A stretch of DNA of 11,123 nucleotides from Candidatus Methanofastidiosia archaeon (lineage in GTDB: Archaea > Methanobacteriota_B > Thermococci > Methanofastidiosales > NM3). The notes below the pieces were generated by a model. The model was not told the origin of the DNA and did no database searches. It was given only the letters and a program-made list of their open reading frames with translations. The translations under genes were made by a program, and so were the position numbers. Shown piece after piece: positions 1 through 7,814 of this stretch; position 1 is the first letter of the stretch; each line of letters opens with the position of its first letter. The stretch covers positions 1 to 11,123 of the forward strand of contig JAHKLV010000235.1 of assembly GCA_020854925.1 (NCBI GenBank), read 5' to 3'.

Positions 1-482
1 CCGTCCAAGGAAACGGATGACATGATGCCCTCCATATGCCTATCAAGGCACGACACCTCATGCACAAGGCCCATACCATCCCAGGTGGCACCTGCGTATG
101 ATGACTCGGCGATCATTTCCTCAATACGCCCCTCCAACCCCAGGTGCGCAACACCCCTGCTATCCCAGACCTTTATCCCGTTGTAGGGGGCGGGATTATG
201 CGAGGCGGTGATGACGACCCCCGCACTGCATCCATAAGCCCTGATGGCAACACCGACCGAGGGTGTTGGCGCAAGGCCGACGTCGTAAACATCGCATCCG
301 CGCGAAAGGATGCCGGACACGAGGGCTGCCTTGAGGCACGGCCCCGACGTGCGGGAATCCATCCCCACGGCGACAGGCCCGTCGACAAGCGAGCCGATGG
401 CCATGCCCACCTTGAGAGCAAGTTCCTCTGTCACCGTATCGCCGTAGAGCCCACGTATTCCTGATGTGCCAAAGAGCTTCAT
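1..482 (-). CDS. glmM: Phosphoglucosamine mutase / phosphomannomutase family protein, N-terminal 160 residues (cut by window edge)
   Basis: This is the N-terminal domain of an alpha-D-phosphohexomutase, which moves phosphate between C6 and C1 of a hexose or hexosamine phosphate in the cytoplasm. Reading back from an ATG at 482-480, the protein opens with the family signature FGTSGIRG (residues 4-11) and carries the phosphoserine loop TASHNP (92-97, catalytic Ser94), followed by the YNGIK motif (100-104). The full family is about 430-460 residues, so roughly a third is present; the metal-binding and sugar-binding loops lie outside the window. Without the sugar-binding loop, GlmM, phosphomannomutase and phosphoglucomutase cannot be told apart, so the gene symbol is tentative. 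It is divergent from the membrane protein at 611. A TATA-like stretch at 510-520 gives a short leader. A GTGAT just before the ATG is a weak match to a Shine-Dalgarno site. Confidence 0.93.
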   Translation of the reverse strand, partial: MKLFGTSGIRGLYGDTVTEELALKVGMAIGSLVDGPVAVGMDSRTSGPCLKAALVSGILSRGCDVYDVGLAPTPSVGVAIRAYGCSAGVVITASHNPAPYNGIKVWDSRGVAHLGLEGRIEEMIAESSYAGATWDGMGLVHEVSCLDRHMEGIMSSVSLD

Positions 483-509
483 GATATCACGTATAGGGAA
501 AAAGAAACA

Positions 510-520
510 CATATATACAT
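510..520 (-). promoter_or_regulatory. TATA-like element for the phosphohexomutase gene
   Basis: On the minus strand the AT-rich stretch ATGTATATATG is centred about 32 bases before the ATG at 482. That would place the transcription start a few bases upstream of the start codon, giving a very short leader. The placement follows the usual archaeal TATA-to-start distance of about 26 bp. No transcript data are available. Confidence 0.55.
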
Positions 521-580
521 TTCCCCAAAGGCGTCCTTCTGTGTCGGGGAACCGTAGGCCGTTCCACACACATGAGAATG

Positions 581-588
581 TTTATAAG
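581..588 (+). promoter_or_regulatory. TATA box for the membrane protein gene
   Basis: The sequence TTTATAAG is centred about 26 bp before the ATG at 611, the usual archaeal TATA-to-start distance. This argues for a leaderless or nearly leaderless transcript from 611. It also argues against the upstream in-frame ATGs at 572 and 578, which lie before or overlap the TATA box. A GGAG at 599-602 has Shine-Dalgarno spacing to 611, but it would be used only if transcription starts further upstream. Confidence 0.7.
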
Positions 589-610
589 CGATTTGTACGG
601 AGTTGTACTG

Positions 611-1702
611 ATGGCAAGAGACCTGGGGAAACGATTGCTTGTGTTTGTCATCGCCTATCTCGTCATGTCGACCATCCTTGGCTTTGTCTTCCAGGAAGAC
701 GAACAGGCGTTCATTGAGGGTACCGTGACCGTGGGTGACGACACGGTGTCCCTCAAGATCCTATATGAGACGGGGGAAGAGGCATGGGCATCAGGCGTGC
801 TTGCGCACGCATCGACACTGCTTGCGCACCTCAGCGACCGCTATGGTGCCGACAGCCCCCACGGATCCATCGCCATCACATCGGCCACGCAGAAAGACCT
901 GGATGGGTATTTCTTCGAGACGACCAGGAACGCAGGTGCATTCCTCCTCGCCACCGAGGCGCCTGCCTATGCCACGGCGTGGGCGTTATCGCTGCTCTGG
1001 ATGCAGGACGGGACGATAGAAATCCCCCTCTGGGTTGAACAGGGCATGGCCGCCTTTATGGCCTATGAGGCCCTCCTGCTCGCGGGAATGCCCGAAGAGG
1101 CAGCCGCCCTTGAAGGAGACCTCATGACACTCAGTGCATCCTACGAGGGGAAGGAAGCCCTTTCCGACATCGACGAGATGCCCGGCTCCGCAGACGATGA
1201 CGGAGGAAAGGCGTTCTACCTTTCCTATAACGCCTATACCGTGTTTCGCAACCTGCACGAGGCCACCTCAGCCACCTTCCTCCAAGAAGTGTACGCGGCA
1301 CCGTATGACTCACAGAATCCCCAGTGGGACTCGGGACGGTATGTTGACATGGTAGTGGAACTCGCTGAATCGGAGGATATCGTGCCACTCTTTTCTCTCG
1401 TCTTTTCCGATGACGTCCAGAAGGAGCTGCTCCGTTGGAAGATTATGCGCTGGCTCGAATATCTTGGTGCCGCTGCGGTCATCGTCATGGTGTTCCTCTG
1501 GGCGTTTTGGGATGCCGTGCGGACACGTTTGACATTTCTTGACGTCATAACAGAGCGAAACGCCACCATACGTGCGCTCAAGCGCAGGTACGGCAGCAAA
1601 CAGGCCATCCTCATGGAGCTTGAGGCCCACTTCCGTCGCAGGATACCTGACGAGGAATTCACCTATTATGCCAAAATATTCTACGAGGAAACGCTGTCCT
1701 GA
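611..1702 (+). CDS. Two-pass membrane protein with a degenerate peptidase-MA-like outer domain
   Basis: This is a 363-residue protein I cannot assign to a named family. Its layout is a short basic N-terminus, a hydrophobic segment at about 8-27, a large polar domain (28-282), a second membrane segment at about 285-303, and a basic C-terminal tail of about 60 residues. The positive-inside rule puts the large domain outside the cell. Within it, IPLWVEQGMAAFMAYE (138-153) resembles the conserved block after the zinc site in gluzincin (MA clan) peptidases, which usually reads W-x-x-E-G-x-A. The expected HExxH is absent: the preceding helix reads AYATAWALSLLW (119-130), and Gln144 sits where the third ligand Glu would be. 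An inactive, scaffold or binding role is therefore more likely than proteolysis. The start at 611 is chosen from the TATA box at 581-588; an upstream ATG at 572 would add 13 residues. It lies 62 bp before lonB on the same strand, but lonB has its own TATA box. Confidence 0.8.
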   Translation: MARDLGKRLLVFVIAYLVMSTILGFVFQEDEQAFIEGTVTVGDDTVSLKILYETGEEAWASGVLAHASTLLAHLSDRYGADSPHGSIAITSATQKDLDGYFFETTRNAGAFLLATEAPAYATAWALSLLWMQDGTIEIPLWVEQGMAAFMAYEALLLAGMPEEAAALEGDLMTLSASYEGKEALSDIDEMPGSADDDGGKAFYLSYNAYTVFRNLHEATSATFLQEVYAAPYDSQNPQWDSGRYVDMVVELAESEDIVPLFSLVFSDDVQKELLRWKIMRWLEYLGAAAVIVMVFLWAFWDAVRTRLTFLDVITERNATIRALKRRYGSKQAILMELEAHFRRRIPDEEFTYYAKIFYEETLS

Positions 1703-1725
1703 GGAATGATGTTCCCATCGATATC

Positions 1726-1735
1726 TTTATAAATA
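1726..1735 (+). promoter_or_regulatory. TATA box for lonB
   Basis: TTTATAAATA, one of the strongest TATA matches in the window, is centred about 34 bases before the lonB ATG at 1765. This predicts a transcription start near 1757 and a leader of roughly 8 bases with no room for a Shine-Dalgarno site. It lies just downstream of the preceding gene's stop codon, so lonB can be transcribed independently of that gene. Confidence 0.7.
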
Positions 1736-1764
1736 TACTTAAGGAAAAGAAAGGCAAGATTTCC

Positions 1765-3642
1765 ATGACAGACTCCAAATCGAAAGCCGTGTTGACCGAT
1801 GATGGAATAGGGTACCGATTCGAGCACACGGGACAAATCGATGTTCCTTCTCTCACCATCGACCAGGTCATCGGCCAGGACGAGGCAGTGGAAGTCATCA
1901 AGATAGCCGCAAGGCAGAGGCGCAATGTCCTCCTTATCGGTGAACCGGGTACCGGCAAGTCCATGCTGGGGCAAGCGATGGCGGAACTTCTCCCAAAAGA
2001 AGAACTTGAAGACATCATCTGCTACCCGAACCAGGAAGACCCAAACACCCCAAAAATCAGGGCCGTGCGGGCCTCGGAAGGGAAAGCGATCGTCAATCAC
2101 CACAAGGCAAAGGCCAATCAGCAGGAAAACAGCAAATACCTTGTCCTGTTCTTTGTCATGGCCATCGTACTGTTTCTCTCCTTCACCACGGGACAGCTCC
2201 TAACGGGGATTCTCATCATCGTGCTGCTCATATTCCTCATGCAAAATATGACCCGCTCAAAGGGGACAGCGCTCGTACCCAAGCTGCTTGTCGACAATGC
2301 AGACCGACGGATATCGCCCTTTGTGGACGGCACGGGCGCGCATGCCGGGGCACTGCTCGGCGATGTCCGCCACGACCCCTTCCAGTCGGGCGGCCTTGGC
2401 ACGCCGGCGCATGAGCGTGTGGAAGCGGGTATGATACACCGGGCCCACAATGGCGTGCTCTTCATCGACGAGATATCGACCTTCCATATCAAAATGCAGC
2501 AGGCAATCCTCACCGCGCTCCAGGAAAAGAAGTACTCCATCACAGGCCAGAGCGAGATGTCATCGGGTGCCATGGTGCGCACCGAGGCATGCCCCTGCAA
2601 CTTCGTGCTTGTCGCTGCCGGCAATCTCGAGACCGTGCGGGACATGCACCCCGCCCTACGCTCGAGAATCCGCGGGTACGGGTACGAGGTTTATATGAAC
2701 GACGTCATGAAAGACACGCTCGAGAATCGCAGGAAGATTGTCCAAGTCGTGGCCCAGGAAGTGACAAAGGACAAGAAGATTCCACACTTCACCTACGAGG
2801 CCGTAGAGGAGATTGTGAACGAGGCGGTGCGCCGCGCCGGAAGGAAGGGCTACATCACCATGAAAATACGTGAGCTTGGCGGCCTCATCCGGACCGCCGG
2901 GGACCTCGCCTTCAAGCAGGGAAAGAAGTTTGTTGAACTTGAGGATATCCTCGAGGGAAAGGAAAAGGCAAGGACACTCGAGCACCAGATAGCCGACAAG
3001 TACATCGAGCGCAAACGCGAGTACCAGATTATCCGTAATACCGGCGAGGCCGTGGGGCGAATCAACGGCCTGGCCGTCATGGGAGACAGCGGCATCGTCT
3101 CCACCGTCGAAGCAGAGGCGGTCCCGTCTGCCAGCAAGGCGGAGGGAAAAATCATTGCGGCAGGCAAGCTTGGCGACATCGCCAAGGAGTCGATCCAAAA
3201 CGTCTCTGCCCTGGCGAAAAAATATATCGGAAAAGACATCTCCAACTTTGACATCCATGTCCAGTTCCTTCAGGCCTACGAGGGGGTAGAGGGCGACTCT
3301 GCTTCTGTCACCATCGCCACCGCCGTCATATCTGCGCTCATGGGTATCCCCATCAGGCAGGATATCGCCATGACCGGGTCGCTGTCCGTACGCGGAGAGG
3401 TGCTGCCCATAGGCGGCGTAAATGCAAAGATTGAAGCTGCAATTGACGCAGGTATCAAGGAAATAATCATCCCCGCTTCAAACAGGGAGGATGTGCTTCT
3501 CGATGCCCGGCATAAGGACAAGGCCATCATCCACACCGCAAGCAACATAGCGGAGGTCTTTGACCACGCCTTTTGCGGCGAGAAGAAGGCAGATCTTGTC
3601 GAACGGATCAAGAAGATGATGGAGCAGGGCACCACCGTCTAG
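1765..3642 (+). CDS. lonB: Archaeal membrane-anchored ATP-dependent protease LonB
   Basis: A 625-residue LonB-type protease, the archaeal Lon that degrades misfolded and membrane-associated proteins while held in the cytoplasmic membrane. The AAA+ domain has Walker A GEPGTGKS (59-66) and Walker B VLFIDE (231-236). Between them sits the LonB-specific insertion with two hydrophobic segments (about 124-140 and 144-160). The sensor region VAAGNLE follows at 283-289. The C-terminal S16 domain carries the catalytic serine in GDSAS (Ser512) and the catalytic lysine in GGVNAKIEAAI (Lys555). The spacing of 43 matches the Ser/Lys dyad of known Lon proteases. It lacks the large N-terminal domain of bacterial LonA, as expected, and its length is normal. 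The gene has its own TATA box at 1726-1735 and a hairpin terminator at 3646-3682, so it is probably a single-gene unit. No sign of damage. Confidence 0.97.
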   Translation: MTDSKSKAVLTDDGIGYRFEHTGQIDVPSLTIDQVIGQDEAVEVIKIAARQRRNVLLIGEPGTGKSMLGQAMAELLPKEELEDIICYPNQEDPNTPKIRAVRASEGKAIVNHHKAKANQQENSKYLVLFFVMAIVLFLSFTTGQLLTGILIIVLLIFLMQNMTRSKGTALVPKLLVDNADRRISPFVDGTGAHAGALLGDVRHDPFQSGGLGTPAHERVEAGMIHRAHNGVLFIDEISTFHIKMQQAILTALQEKKYSITGQSEMSSGAMVRTEACPCNFVLVAAGNLETVRDMHPALRSRIRGYGYEVYMNDVMKDTLENRRKIVQVVAQEVTKDKKIPHFTYEAVEEIVNEAVRRAGRKGYITMKIRELGGLIRTAGDLAFKQGKKFVELEDILEGKEKARTLEHQIADKYIERKREYQIIRNTGEAVGRINGLAVMGDSGIVSTVEAEAVPSASKAEGKIIAAGKLGDIAKESIQNVSALAKKYIGKDISNFDIHVQFLQAYEGVEGDSASVTIATAVISALMGIPIRQDIAMTGSLSVRGEVLPIGGVNAKIEAAIDAGIKEIIIPASNREDVLLDARHKDKAIIHTASNIAEVFDHAFCGEKKADLVERIKKMMEQGTTV

Positions 3643-3645
3643 GCC

Positions 3646-3682
3646 ACCGGGCACGTACGCCCGGTATCCCCTTTTCTCCTTT
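3646..3682 (+). terminator. Hairpin plus T-rich tract after lonB
   Basis: A perfect 7-bp stem, ACCGGGC (3646-3652) with GCCCGGT (3659-3665) around a 6-base loop, begins four bases after the lonB stop. It is followed by a pyrimidine tract with T runs at 3671-3674 and 3680-3682. This has the form of an intrinsic terminator. In archaea the T-rich tract is usually the important part and the hairpin may be optional. It separates lonB from the TATA box of the next unit. Confidence 0.6.
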
Positions 3683-3691
3683 GAGATAACA

Positions 3692-3699
3692 TTTTATAC
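3692..3699 (+). promoter_or_regulatory. TATA box for the MBL-fold hydrolase / nadE unit
   Basis: TTTTATAC is centred about 25 bases before the ATG at 3721, which predicts a leaderless transcript beginning at or next to the start codon. The 20 bases before the ATG contain no convincing Shine-Dalgarno sequence, which agrees with this. Confidence 0.6.
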
Positions 3700-3720
3700 G
3701 GTGGCGCGGCATCTACAGGT

Positions 3721-4329
3721 ATGATACACGCCATCCTGTCACGTGACTACAATGCCAACGCCTACCTCGTCACAGGTGAGCGCACCGTGCTTATCGACCC
3801 GGGGCTGCCGGGTAATCCGTACCTTGCACGGTTCCTCAACGAAACACATGCCTCTATAGACGAGGTCATCGTGACCCACTGCCACTATGACCATATAGGC
3901 GGGTGTGGGGCGTACCCATCACCGCACGCCCACGAAATGGACGCCGATGCCATAGAAACGGGGAGCGAAAAAACGGCATACCGGCACTTTGCCGGCTCTT
4001 TTGCAGGTTTCCCCGTCTCTCGCCGCCTGCGCGAGGGCGATGTCATCACGACAGGCGAGCATGAACTCGAGGTCGTTCACACTCCCGGTCATACCGAGGG
4101 AAGCATCTGCCTCTATGAAAAGGAAAGCAGGAGCCTCATAAGCGGCGACACGTGGTTTTCCAGCGGCGTTGGGCGCATGGACCTCCCCTCGGGGAACTAC
4201 CAGGACCTTGAGCGCTCCTTTGCACGGCTTGCAGACCTGGCCATCGACACCGTCTACCCCGGCCACGGTCCCGTGTTTCCCAATAACATCGACGTCATCA
4301 GATGCAACTTTTTCGGGGTCAGTCCATGA
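3721..4329 (+). CDS. Metallo-beta-lactamase-fold hydrolase (glyoxalase II-like)
   Basis: A 202-residue soluble metallohydrolase of the MBL fold. The full two-metal ligand set is visible: THCHYDH (52-58, giving His53, His55, Asp57 and His58), His124 in HTPGHTEGS (120-128), Asp143 in SGDTWF (141-146), and His182 in YPGHGP (179-184). All the usual ligands are present, so it should be active, and the compact size and HTPGHTxGS motif fit the hydroxyacylglutathione hydrolase-like subgroup. Known members cleave thioesters such as S-lactoylglutathione, but substrates vary widely and cannot be read from the sequence. Its stop overlaps the start of nadE (ATGA at 4326-4329), so the two are almost certainly cotranscribed and translationally coupled. 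The ATG at 3721 is supported by the TATA box at 3692-3699. Confidence 0.93.
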   Translation: MIHAILSRDYNANAYLVTGERTVLIDPGLPGNPYLARFLNETHASIDEVIVTHCHYDHIGGCGAYPSPHAHEMDADAIETGSEKTAYRHFAGSFAGFPVSRRLREGDVITTGEHELEVVHTPGHTEGSICLYEKESRSLISGDTWFSSGVGRMDLPSGNYQDLERSFARLADLAIDTVYPGHGPVFPNNIDVIRCNFFGVSP

Positions 4330-5081
4330 AGGGCGCCATCGACACGGCGGTGGAGACGATCCGTGCGGACATCGTTGAGCGGGTGCGCGCGGCTGATGCT
4401 ACAGGCGTGGTCCTCGGCATATCGGGGGGTGTCGACTCCGCGGTGGTATGCGCACTGTGCGCACCGGTGGTGCCGACACTCGGCCTCCTCATGCCAGACG
4501 CTTCCGATGAAGGCAGCGCCGACACCGCCGATGGCAGGATTGTCTGCGATTGCTTCGGCGTTACGTGCCGCCTTGTCCCCATAACGCCAGCGGTACAGGC
4601 CATCGTCAGGGGATATCCTGACGATATCGCAACAGACACGTACTGCATAGCCAACATCAAGCCCCGGGTCAGGATGACATACCTCTATCTTGCGGCTAAC
4701 AGGGAGCGCCGCCTCGTCGCCGGCACCTCGAACAAGACAGAACGCCTCCTCGGGTATTCCACGAAATGGGGGGACGGCGCAGCCGACTTCTGCCCGCTTG
4801 GGGATGTCTGGAAGACCGACGTCTTCACGCTTGCAAAGGCACTTGACGTGCCAAGGAGAATACGTGAAAAGCCACCGTCAGCTCGCCTGTGGCCCGGTCA
4901 GACCGACGAGGGGGAGCTTGGCGGCACCTACGCAGAGATAGACGCCATCCTGCAACGCTTAGAAAAGGAACGAGAGGGCGTAGCCGGTACAAAGACCCCT
5001 CTCGAGGCATCGCTTTTGGAGCGGATGCGCGTCAATGCCCACAAGGGGGTTATACCCCCGTTTCCGCGAGTGGACCTGTGA
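4326..5081 (+). CDS. nadE: NAD+ synthetase, ammonia-dependent
   Basis: A 251-residue cytoplasmic enzyme that makes NAD+ from nicotinic acid adenine dinucleotide, ATP and ammonia, the last step of NAD synthesis. The N-type ATP pyrophosphatase loop is GISGGVDSA (31-39). Other family motifs are RMTYLYLAAN (116-125), GTSNKTER (133-140), and the KWGDGAADFCPLGD stretch (147-160) followed by the KPPSA(R)LWPGQTDE region (182-195). No glutaminase domain is present, so it must use free ammonia or an ammonia donor protein. The start at 4326 is preferred over an in-frame ATG at 4302 because it gives the classic ATGA overlap with the upstream gene, and a GGGGT at 4315-4319 lies 6 bases before it. The longer form would add eight residues. 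The 3' end runs 32 bp into the convergent alaS gene. Confidence 0.96.
   Translation: MKGAIDTAVETIRADIVERVRAADATGVVLGISGGVDSAVVCALCAPVVPTLGLLMPDASDEGSADTADGRIVCDCFGVTCRLVPITPAVQAIVRGYPDDIATDTYCIANIKPRVRMTYLYLAANRERRLVAGTSNKTERLLGYSTKWGDGAADFCPLGDVWKTDVFTLAKALDVPRRIREKPPSARLWPGQTDEGELGGTYAEIDAILQRLEKEREGVAGTKTPLEASLLERMRVNAHKGVIPPFPRVDL
5045..5059. repeat. Short inverted repeat within the nadE/alaS 3' overlap
   Basis: GGGGGT (5045-5050) pairs with ACCCCC (5054-5059) around a 3-base loop. It lies at the edge of the convergent overlap and includes the alaS stop codon on the minus strand. A G/C hairpin here could slow RNA polymerase coming from either side, but neither side has a T-rich tract, so a bidirectional terminator is not supported. 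Confidence 0.35.
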
Positions 5082-7710
5082 GGACACCCTGCGCGAAGTC
5101 CGGCTTTCCTCCGCCCTTGCCATAGGTGCGGATGACCTCTGTTGCCCGCAGGCCGCGCGCCAGTGCACCTTGACCACAGACCACCACGAGGAGCGTCCCA
5201 TTGGACAGCACCACCACCCCCTCGGTGCCAGCCAGTGTAAATGCCGTTGTACGCAGGACATCGGCGTCGCCATCTACCATGGCGACAAGGGTAGGCACGC
5301 CGTCGCGGTCTTCGAATCGCGTGTCGAGGGTCGACTGCTTGACAAGGGACACCTCCCTTTTAAGGTCCTCTATCTCCTTCCCACGGCGTTTCCATTCGGA
5401 AAAGAATCGTTCGCACGTGGAGACAAGCTGCCCACGGTCCACCCTGAATGTCGATGCGGCGTCCCGTATGATGCGTGCGTCCTCCTGCATGGAACGGATG
5501 GCCTGGAGGCCGGCGGCGTATTCGAGCCTGACGATACCGTCCTGTATCTTCTCTGAACGGAGGATCTTGATGGGACCCACCTCCGATGTCGAGAAGCAGT
5601 GGGTACCGCCACAGGCCTCGACATCGAGGTCACCTATGGACACGATACGCAGTACCTTGCCGGGGACGGCGCCCCCTTGATAGATACGGAATCCGTAGCG
5701 CAGTTCGGCCTCGTCGCGCCCCATGAACGTTGTGGTGACCGGGATGGCGTCAAGAACGAAGCTGTTTGAGCGGTACTCTATCTCCTCAAGCTCCTCATCG
5801 GTAAGCGAGCTGTAGTGGGTGATGTCAAGGCGCGCCTTGTCGGGCGTCTTTTCGGCACCTGCCTGCCACACGTGATTGCCAAGGACGGCGCGGGCTGCTG
5901 CGTTGATGATGTGCGTCGCCGTGTGATGACGGGTAAGCGCGCCACGCCGACCCCTGTCGATGATTCCTGCCACCGTGTCGCCCGGGGAGAACGCATGCCC
6001 CGGCACATCGTGCACAACAACGGTGCCGTGCTTATGAACGCCTGCCACCGGCAACCCGCCAAGCGTGCCCAGGTCATAGGCCTGGCCCCCGCCTTCAGGA
6101 TAAAAGAGCGTCTTGTCAAGAACGACTCCCTGCCCATCCGTGGCTAGGACCGTGGCCTCAAAAGATTCCTGCGGCAAACATTCGTAGTAGAGGAGCTTTG
6201 TGTCAGGTACGTCGTACTGCTTTGTTTCCTTGGCGTGCCCAACGGGTTTTTGCGCCTCATGGCGCTCGGTAACCTGGATGTAAAAGTCTTGAGGAACGTC
6301 TACGACGACACCCATGGCCTCCCCCTCCGCCTTGGCAAGCTCGGGCGTAACCCCATGGGAATCGTACATCTCAATAAGCTTTTCAGGCGTGAGGGCGCCC
6401 TTGGAAAGCGATGCCCTGACAATGGAGCGTGCCTTGCTCTTCGTGGCGGTGTACTTATCACCCTCAACAGAGAGAATGCGTGCCACATCGTCCAGTGCCT
6501 CGTCGCTGAACGGGAATTCCTTAGCAAGGTACGCGGCATGTACCCTACACAGTTCATCGAGAGTGGTGTCTATCTTATACGTATCGAGGAAGTATTGCGC
6601 ACGCCTGAAAAGAACGCGCAGGTTGTACCCGCCCCCGACGTTTGAGGGAAGCGCGCCATCGGCAAGCGCAAAGAGGAGCGAACGTGCGTGGTCCGCCACC
6701 GAATAGCATGCAGCTAGGGGGAGGACGGCGCTACGAAGCGTCCGGACATCCGTACCGATGGCTGCGGCGATATCCGCCCACGTTCGGTCCATATCTTCCG
6801 TCTCGTCCACATTGAGGCGACCGGAATAGGGCGCAAAAGCATTGAAGAGCTCAAAGTCGATGTCAAGTGACGCATGGTCATAGATATGTGAGAGCACGGT
6901 GGGGAACACGGGGTCGTAAATGGAGGGCGTTCCCTGGGAAAACCAGGTGAATCGCTCCTGGCCCGCCCCCATGTCCAGCACCTTGAGGTCGAGCTCGCGC
7001 GCGCCTGAGGGCGTCGTCTCATAGAGAATGTAGACCTGGTTGCCCAGCTCCACGCCACGGGAGAAAAACTCCATGCACGGCCCGAAGTTGCCGCCCCCGG
7101 CCCACCCATCCTCATGGAAAACGAGGTCGCGCGTGGGTATCTGCATGCCTGAGGTGAGCCATGCGTAAATGTCCCTGAAATACGTTTCCTGGTCAAACGC
7201 CGTCTTGGGAGTGAAGGCGTGCTGTCCTATCATGACAAAGCCTGTCAGGGAACGTCCCGAGATGCCGACGTTGTCGGTGTCGCTGAATCGGAGACAGAAC
7301 TGCGGTACCACCAGGGGATTGGCTGGAGGTGCCACAGACCCAGAGACCACGTGGGGTTGGAAGTCGTAAATGGAGGCTTGGACAAAGTCGGTGTCGTCAC
7401 GCCAGCGCGCCACGACGGGGTAACGGGGGATGACGGCGTAGTCTCTGTCGGAAAACATTTTCGAAAATCGTTCCCAGCATTCGATATAGTCCATGCGCCG
7501 TGCGGGTGACGAGCCGATAAACGAATATCCTCCCTCGCAGTCTGGGTCTCCGCACACCTCGCGATCGTCAATGGACCAGAAGTACTTACCGCATTTGGCG
7601 CAGTGATGACGGGTGAATCCGTGCTCCTCCAGTACGTCGACAGCAAAATAGTTCCGATAATCCTTGGATGCCTTTTCCCTAAACGTGGCCTTAAGCGTCT
7701 TTGTGTCCAT
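5050..7710 (-). CDS. alaS: Alanyl-tRNA synthetase, archaeal type
   Basis: An 886-residue enzyme that charges tRNA-Ala and edits mischarged serine or glycine. Numbering is from the ATG at 7710. An N-terminal zinc finger typical of archaeal AlaRS has Cys37, Cys40, Cys53 and Cys58. The class II catalytic domain follows, including the FGPCMEFF segment (209-216). The editing domain holds the four zinc ligands His596 and His600 (HHTATH, 595-600), and Cys700 and His704 (CGGTH, 700-704). A coiled coil lies at about 768-793. The C-terminal C-Ala domain ends with the glycine-rich GKGGGKPDFAQG (864-875). Length and domain order are complete. A GTG at 7716 is also in frame and would add two residues; the ATG is preferred from codon type and the TATA-like site at 7738-7745. 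It overlaps nadE tail to tail by 32 bp and lies downstream of the winged-helix regulator on the same strand. Confidence 0.97.
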   Translation of the reverse strand: MDTKTLKATFREKASKDYRNYFAVDVLEEHGFTRHHCAKCGKYFWSIDDREVCGDPDCEGGYSFIGSSPARRMDYIECWERFSKMFSDRDYAVIPRYPVVARWRDDTDFVQASIYDFQPHVVSGSVAPPANPLVVPQFCLRFSDTDNVGISGRSLTGFVMIGQHAFTPKTAFDQETYFRDIYAWLTSGMQIPTRDLVFHEDGWAGGGNFGPCMEFFSRGVELGNQVYILYETTPSGARELDLKVLDMGAGQERFTWFSQGTPSIYDPVFPTVLSHIYDHASLDIDFELFNAFAPYSGRLNVDETEDMDRTWADIAAAIGTDVRTLRSAVLPLAACYSVADHARSLLFALADGALPSNVGGGYNLRVLFRRAQYFLDTYKIDTTLDELCRVHAAYLAKEFPFSDEALDDVARILSVEGDKYTATKSKARSIVRASLSKGALTPEKLIEMYDSHGVTPELAKAEGEAMGVVVDVPQDFYIQVTERHEAQKPVGHAKETKQYDVPDTKLLYYECLPQESFEATVLATDGQGVVLDKTLFYPEGGGQAYDLGTLGGLPVAGVHKHGTVVVHDVPGHAFSPGDTVAGIIDRGRRGALTRHHTATHIINAAARAVLGNHVWQAGAEKTPDKARLDITHYSSLTDEELEEIEYRSNSFVLDAIPVTTTFMGRDEAELRYGFRIYQGGAVPGKVLRIVSIGDLDVEACGGTHCFSTSEVGPIKILRSEKIQDGIVRLEYAAGLQAIRSMQEDARIIRDAASTFRVDRGQLVSTCERFFSEWKRRGKEIEDLKREVSLVKQSTLDTRFEDRDGVPTLVAMVDGDADVLRTTAFTLAGTEGVVVLSNGTLLVVVCGQGALARGLRATEVIRTYGKGGGKPDFAQGVLTGPLAETGV

Positions 7711-7737
7711 GCGCACACCATATCTTCGTATACTGGT

Positions 7738-7745
7738 GATAAAAA
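7738..7745 (-). promoter_or_regulatory. Probable TATA element for alaS
   Basis: On the minus strand TTTTTATC is centred about 31 bases before the ATG at 7710, predicting a leader of only a few bases. A second AT-rich candidate, TTTATTAA, lies about 13 bp further upstream and would give a leader of about 20 bases. The choice between them cannot be made from the sequence. Either way alaS can be transcribed separately from the regulator gene upstream. Confidence 0.4.
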
Positions 7746-7814
7746 GGAGTGCTTAATAAAGATTTTTCCATCTGTTCTTTTCGTACAGGGCTGAATGGTG
7801 CCTGCAGAGAGGGA

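Noticed and set aside
144..464. A 106-codon plus-strand frame opposite the phosphohexomutase gene
   Set aside because: The minus strand encodes an unmistakable phosphohexomutase N-terminus over the same bases. The plus frame shows no family motif.
2656..3258. A 200-codon minus-strand frame within lonB
   Set aside because: It is a shadow of lonB in GC-rich DNA, with no motif and no promoter or Shine-Dalgarno site.
7717..7814. Possible terminator hairpin after the winged-helix regulator gene
   Set aside because: The best stem (CAGG with CCTG) is 4 bp with a bulge and is not followed closely by a T run, so I do not call it.
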